Of a stretch of 64,000 bases of DNA, positions 61,001 to 64,000 are shown one piece after another (the first letter of the stretch is position 1; each line of letters begins with the position of its first letter). The notes beneath the pieces are model-generated. The model saw only the letters and a program-made list of their open reading frames with translations, was not told the DNA's origin and made no database searches. The position numbers were made by a program, and so were the translations under genes. The DNA comes from a virus, in IMG/VR virus record IMGVR_UViG_3300047557_001693, positions 1 through 64,000 of that record. One strand, given 5' to 3'.

Positions 61001-64000
61001 TTATAGATAGTGTTAAAAATGAAATATACTCTATAAATAACTTTACAGATTTAATTTCTAAATTAGCTGAAACTAATCCATCTGAAGCTTTAAGAGTTCA
61101 GAATAACATTATGTCAATATATGATAATATTGATAATGATTATAATAAGAAAGAAGTAGTTGATGTAATTACTAAAATGATGCAGATGTATAAGTTCTTT
61201 GATTATGATATTGATGATGATCTTGAATCTGAAAAAGGTACTGAACTAATCCAAAAGTCTAATCAAAGAATTGGTGGTGTAGATTCTCTTAGTAAGAAGT
61301 TAAAGCAGTATATAATGTTTACTCCATCATTATCAGATGATTTTGGTTTTAGATTAACTGATAATGAAATTAGAGAACTAGTAAGTAATGATAGTAATCC
61401 AATTGGATTAAGAAAATCATTCATGAATTATGTAGATGGATTTAAACTACATGCTTCAATGGAAAGAATGTTAGTTAATACTAATAGAGAACAACTGTTA
61501 AATAAACTGTATCAGCTTACACATGAAAACATGGATCTTGATTCATTCTATACAAGATTAGCTACAGATATATATACAGACCTTAAACTTCCAATACCAG
61601 CTGATTTTAAAACTGCTTTGTTAGAAATACCATTAAGTCAGTTAGCAAAGTCACCATACTTTAGAATGTTTGTTTCTGGTTATAATAAACATAAAGTAGA
61701 TTCTATATTAAATAGATATGATAAGAAGACAGGTCAAACTAAACTTCACAGATCTAATCTTAATGATGTTCAAGATAATCAGTTAAAGATTTGGTATAAT
61801 GATTTTAGATCATCTAACTTTATGGGATTATCTAAATCAGTTATTACACAAGCAATTTCTGATATTAATGCTAACTTATTATTTGATAAACCTTCTAGAT
61901 TTGATTCAGCATTTAATATTGTAAAACAAAATCTTAGAGATGTATTAAAACTTAATTTATCAGATACATATATTAAACTATCATTGTTCCACAACAATGC
62001 TCAATTGTTTCAACAAGTTGAACCAGGTAGTGAGATTGAAAGAATTAAAAGATTATATGAATCTTACAATGATATTAAGTTTCTAACTAAAGACATTGTA
62101 CTAGCAATAAGTAGTTCAATTAAATTTAATTCAGAAGGTAATGTTGTAGCACACCACTTTACTAAGTCTGAACAAGAACTTGAAAAGGATAATCAAGATA
62201 CTGTAGAAGACATTGAATTAAATGCAGCTAATCTTGGTTCTGTATCTAGAATTAAAGACTTAGCATTAGCTAACTCAATGTTTGATGCATCAGCATCTCC
62301 ATCAACATTTACTAATGTTAACAATGAGAAGGTTTATAACCATTTATATCCTAACTACATTACAACACTATCATTAATTGTAAGAAATAAGTTCTCTAAA
62401 TCTGATTTTGATTTTATAGATGCTTTTGATTACAACCAAGGTTTTGAATTGTTTAAGAAATTTATGGTTGAGAACAATTTAGCATCATCATTAGATGATG
62501 ATTTAATTCTTAATATATACTACAGACAGTTAAGAAACAATCCTATCTTAAATGATAAAGAAGTAAGAAAGCAATTTGTAGATAACTTTGAAGTATATAT
62601 TAATGATGGTTTAAAATCACAATCATTTGATGCATCATTTAAAGGTATTGAGTATGCTGATTCATTCTTTAGTCTTGATTCAAGAGCTAAGATCTTATTT
62701 AACTTAAATCAATATTCTAATGTAGAAGATAATAACATTGACAAAGTAGTTAGTACTACTGATGAAAATGATAAAACTACTAAAGTAAGATTGTATCCTA
62801 TAACTTGGACACAGAATGAAGGTAAGAGTACTCAATGGTCAGCATTAGCACCAGATCAATTATATGTTAATGATATTGGTGAACTAAATGATAAGGCTTT
62901 AGAATACTACAGACAATTATTAAAATCTGAATTACAAAGAGTATTTGAAGAATATAAAGAGATTATTGATGGTGCTGGTGTAATTGAAGGTTATAACTTA
63001 ATAAAAGGTAATGCAGAAGCTAAACAGAAGGTTATTGACAACCTTACAAACTTTAATGATGTTGATACACTATTAAAAGAAGCAAGTAACTTTAGAGCTT
63101 TAAAACTAACTCACTTTGAAGTATTAAAGAATATTAATCCTGAAATGTATAATAAGTTAATACTTAATGCTATACAAGGTAATTTAAATTTTGATAATCA
63201 ACTTATTGCTGGAACAATATTTACTCATCATTTTAATGAGTTTATTGACTTTTTAAAATCACCTGACATTAGAATTATAAGTAACATTGAAAACATGTTA
63301 CCTCAGTACTATACTAAAGATGGTGGTCCTGATATTAATAGATTAAAACAATTCTTCTTAAACTACTTCTTTAATTCAGCATCACTCAATAATATATTTA
63401 TAGGTGATTTAAATGCTAATCTTAAAGATAGTACTGACTTATTTAAAAGATATGCTGGACCTAATTCAGCTGGTGCTTCTCAAGGATTTGGAGAAAGTAA
63501 TATAGCTGTATTTAGAGACATTAAGATTGATGGTATTAATACTACAGATGCTCAGTCTATGTCTACTATGTGGTGGTATATGAATCAATACTTACCAACT
63601 AATGGTAAATGGAATTCAGAGATTGAAAAGATTTATGCTAAGATGTTAAAGCTTGAAGATATTACAGCTGATGAACTTGCTATACTTCAAGAAACAGGTA
63701 ATCTTTTAAATCCTAGAAAGACATCTGCATTTACATTTAACTTCTATGGTAAAACATCAACAGCTGTATTATCAAGAAAAGAAGTTTCTTATGTTCCTGA
63801 AAATCTTAAAGAAGAATTTGAAAGAGAAGTTGTTAAACTATTACCATCATCAGGTTTAATTTATGGAACTAAAGCATTTAATGACCAAGTTAAACTTGTA
63901 AAGAGTTTTTATAGACCTAGAAGAAATACTGAAGAACTTCATAATCTTTTAAATAAGATGGAAGAATCTGGAATTGACTTAGCATTTTTTGAATCAGCTG
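55048..64000 (+). CDS. Giant virion polyprotein, probably RNA polymerase-containing; 3' end beyond window
   Basis: An uninterrupted frame of 2984 codons running off the right edge. Residues 1-130 hold Gly/Ala/Val-rich amphipathic stretches (KTGTAVVGGVGMIGSVAYNV) as in ejection proteins. About 480-950 is a long coiled-coil zone, and 1700-1730 a Pro/Gln-rich linker (QAPPQPPTQPPADD). A zincin-like motif VEYHEAFHAVFRVL has H1800, E1801 and H1804, with E1865 in EERMADEF as a possible third ligand. The last 200 residues (FIGDLNANLKDSTDLFKRYA, IDGINTTDAQSMSTMWW, NKMEESGIDLAFFESA) resemble the region just before the active-site domain of crass-like virion RNA polymerases. The catalytic DxDxD is not in this window. 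Confidence 0.8.
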   Translation, partial: MPEEKLNSSKLIGMMKNSAPSNPVMIADESKYDLGSGFTIDPNPQYATENIEDLYESRAQMQGAADKWGNGIVKLIGKTGTAVVGGVGMIGSVAYNVAGQLEDLWTGVDDTSFKQIYDNDFYNALNKANEAMDEDFKHYVTREAQEYSAFEKMGTANFWSNDFLQGASFVVGAVLTEGAFAAMASVGRLNNLTKAIRAVDKAIGATDNVVGSVGSMMSKSAIRQTGYEAATLGRQMITSAGYESAVEANSFVKDAKEKWLLDFTEKNRREPTAEETAAAMDEIYKVGNSVFGINLIVTGLTQAKSIPGMFSPKLGKMLGSTYNPEKKFLKEIVETATLTDKQLIRAAKNLGKTVDEVKAMPNISKYAILTGGEKFARGAVRGLEGAVFEGGQEGLQKAISYAGEDYLQDRFDPSESEDIIKSGIAGLTKAFGNNAESWTEIFIGAILGSAGGPGPSGSRLKGWQGGIIEAFRDPANSPELNSFIDLANNYAANSEGIMNNYIKHFNLITNSQLKKDNFAEQNDVYNYKSEEAKQMFDYLNMMSKMDRLSEVEEKYLAELNKLTKEQFQERYGYENLTEKDFLKRKTDINLNIKEQIESVKNSRDKASGIYRGGDVDVLDQIAYTVYANKNLSDRKKQMLSEISNTLNKAVSQRTAEISKMANFKEIRDLQYSINQLKNSRVEPQSEQAQVDQIVKLEAELDKLLEKTYNKELKNTAPDAKLAKDFQKFKADVLFHIEDFNSISEDIENVDPIDKADIQKKLDDIGKILNQEQEYAKLFNRLLTREGIQSLEESVNKLKDDIVKEHIELQDYLMFEKFKKEDPNKKLFEAQEQILKQKRKKVNFDVAVSAQVQNTIGQINDMKTLINGLSLEDNMKESLIVSFEKLHEILAKYETIPTEEGKKTFLQNEIKPMFEDFKNRLKFLEIYSPESYNKVIGSEIYTKLNNLIKSLGATTPANSSATLSPVNSDPSRLQTMEWLPSPEVDAIKNTVTDIDEKLNFKIVREDLGEGHPDFALPNNQIGENMVGTGVMVAKGIPELKEMMGDTAPGVKYAIEVYYENTLVGYLNTPNKYRFGQNMDEFNGSPEHLGMLNPKYVMTDEATGEIKASTDGKRFISIYENSVEAFNRLLTQAKDNDKTEFTNEEFTSIYDINFDYSGMRSGNISVDDLTKVANGNTVSNLADIFEDIPDGLPERGMIIFNKYLDKYYVYDPATKTGINIDEKYNHYLNNHFSHALNIIRDNNFAVSALYKIRGKELFTVFKDEALDVDDVNFNEELNNDLDKIIEYVKDLKDKYQLSSLFTKDGNETTLAKYLTEVESKYRFTSLGRNYKLNFIVKKTNDDPVIELQLSVSREGSGFTNVTLAVYNLNRNLIPFSKGAKLSSKSQGFLFNNSALLFTKDGLKYDGKILKTTKDFVNFLNARIKDKLEFRKKGTSEYDENDVYNLSYVDPNTGNQEVAAIQNVKRNLSSEDIVSNLDKFNTVKLPELKVTFTKKSGVIDSEIETAIEKALATTDKTQDKYLTSTLDLLNYTFNNQNEETKNAYRIKYNNAANHLNKLINDRLKFRQQGQQTSVSEIVIGNFKTKFDSTTNLWKIYDLQDNSLGLSFKTKEEAVKELELTEIQQKVQDILLTEDNYLNWSNIRDKSDYDKFEDAVNFLMSNIDQAASKKILTKQDIEDIWSNHKVGRNTKTKDAVISLLLKMQALSTKQPTQQAPPQPPTQPPADDSSSGPLGTFYASDVLSTENEEIAAKRERLLQILPDWISIKDIDTVLEGLSKSGFTYGMFRNSAIYLAKNAPKGVEYHEAFHAVFRVLLTDSQISKILSEARVKYGVPTAEQLKDLKSKSPKYSKLTKEQLTNLYYEERMADEFMDYMQNGKPMKSDSFIKKMFDKIINFIRNMFGLGNVKQPLSSEIEQLFEDIATGKFKSAPKVKQSIIPLDVDAYKLLKNNDNSFMDGKTTNNIINRVFFEVLEFKNNNGYFTQDIIYQFIDSVKNEIYSINNFTDLISKLAETNPSEALRVQNNIMSIYDNIDNDYNKKEVVDVITKMMQMYKFFDYDIDDDLESEKGTELIQKSNQRIGGVDSLSKKLKQYIMFTPSLSDDFGFRLTDNEIRELVSNDSNPIGLRKSFMNYVDGFKLHASMERMLVNTNREQLLNKLYQLTHENMDLDSFYTRLATDIYTDLKLPIPADFKTALLEIPLSQLAKSPYFRMFVSGYNKHKVDSILNRYDKKTGQTKLHRSNLNDVQDNQLKIWYNDFRSSNFMGLSKSVITQAISDINANLLFDKPSRFDSAFNIVKQNLRDVLKLNLSDTYIKLSLFHNNAQLFQQVEPGSEIERIKRLYESYNDIKFLTKDIVLAISSSIKFNSEGNVVAHHFTKSEQELEKDNQDTVEDIELNAANLGSVSRIKDLALANSMFDASASPSTFTNVNNEKVYNHLYPNYITTLSLIVRNKFSKSDFDFIDAFDYNQGFELFKKFMVENNLASSLDDDLILNIYYRQLRNNPILNDKEVRKQFVDNFEVYINDGLKSQSFDASFKGIEYADSFFSLDSRAKILFNLNQYSNVEDNNIDKVVSTTDENDKTTKVRLYPITWTQNEGKSTQWSALAPDQLYVNDIGELNDKALEYYRQLLKSELQRVFEEYKEIIDGAGVIEGYNLIKGNAEAKQKVIDNLTNFNDVDTLLKEASNFRALKLTHFEVLKNINPEMYNKLILNAIQGNLNFDNQLIAGTIFTHHFNEFIDFLKSPDIRIISNIENMLPQYYTKDGGPDINRLKQFFLNYFFNSASLNNIFIGDLNANLKDSTDLFKRYAGPNSAGASQGFGESNIAVFRDIKIDGINTTDAQSMSTMWWYMNQYLPTNGKWNSEIEKIYAKMLKLEDITADELAILQETGNLLNPRKTSAFTFNFYGKTSTAVLSRKEVSYVPENLKEEFEREVVKLLPSSGLIYGTKAFNDQVKLVKSFYRPRRNTEELHNLLNKMEESGIDLAFFESA

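Noticed and set aside
61201-61221. DYDIDDD in the giant protein as the catalytic motif of the RNA polymerase
   Set aside because: It is in frame (residues 2052-2058) but lies in an acidic helical region without the hydrophobic strand and Gly context expected of a double-psi beta-barrel active site. The expected core context begins only near the right edge.
893-64000. Alternative genetic code (TAG or TGA reassignment, known in some crass-like phages)
   Set aside because: The long genes, including an uninterrupted frame of almost 3000 codons, are open with the standard code and end at normal stops with tight spacing to the next gene. The odd tRNA does not show a suppressor anticodon.

Overview
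This window is an internal piece of a tailed double-stranded DNA phage genome, most likely a crAss-like podovirus (order Crassvirales) infecting a Bacteroidota host, probably of the Flavobacteriia/Cytophagia type. The phage assignment rests on the linear order terminase large subunit, portal, scaffold-like protein, major capsid protein, connector-like proteins, fibres, lysis genes, ring-like proteins, a 1584-residue tail/stabilisation-like protein, and then three very large putative virion proteins, the last still open at the right edge. The host inference rests on three things: repeated TAnnTTTG promoter boxes of the Bacteroidota sigma-A type, no visible Shine-Dalgarno sequences, and several exported proteins built from domains used by the Bacteroidota type IX secretion system (T9SS). 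The DNA is very AT-rich. The standard genetic code works throughout.

Layout. (1) Positions 1-8714 are on the minus strand. They hold a truncated exported protein at the edge, a family B DNA polymerase, a Cys-rich small protein, a dATP/dGTP-diphosphohydrolase-like (MazZ/DUF5664-type) protein, a run of small paralogues, one normal tRNA-Arg(UCU), one odd tRNA-Leu-like element, and about a dozen small unknown genes including a 45-residue lipoprotein. The gene-poor stretch 7300-8460 carries three related long-range stem structures that look like structured RNA. (2) Positions 8743-9159 are the divergent control region, with promoters in both directions and a structured leader on the plus side. (3) Positions 9160-22246 are the plus-strand packaging and capsid block, opened by a GroES-like co-chaperonin. 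(4) Positions 22338-33482 hold fibre and appendage genes, two of them collagen-like and one of 1176 residues with repeated modules. (5) Positions 33489-38669 mix lysis genes (GH24 lysozyme, holin candidate, M15 peptidase, spanin-like protein) with four exported proteins. One of these ends in a T9SS type B (CHU_C / gliding-motility-associated) sorting domain. (6) Positions 38672-55033 hold ring-like, HU/IHF-like, tail-hub-like and cargo-like proteins, including a 2396-residue protein with a zinc-protease motif and an ADP-ribosyltransferase-like domain. (7) From 55048 to the right edge is a single open frame of more than 2984 codons, probably the start of the giant virion RNA polymerase polyprotein, with an embedded HEXXH protease-like motif.

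How it probably works: the left arm is expressed early for replication and host takeover, and the right arm makes virions. The large proteins at the end are probably packaged and ejected, bringing polymerase, protease and ADP-ribosyltransferase activities into the cell. The exported cassette inside the lysis block suggests that this phage sends its own proteins through the host secretion machinery to the cell surface. All names below come from motifs and gene order read by eye; no database search was run.
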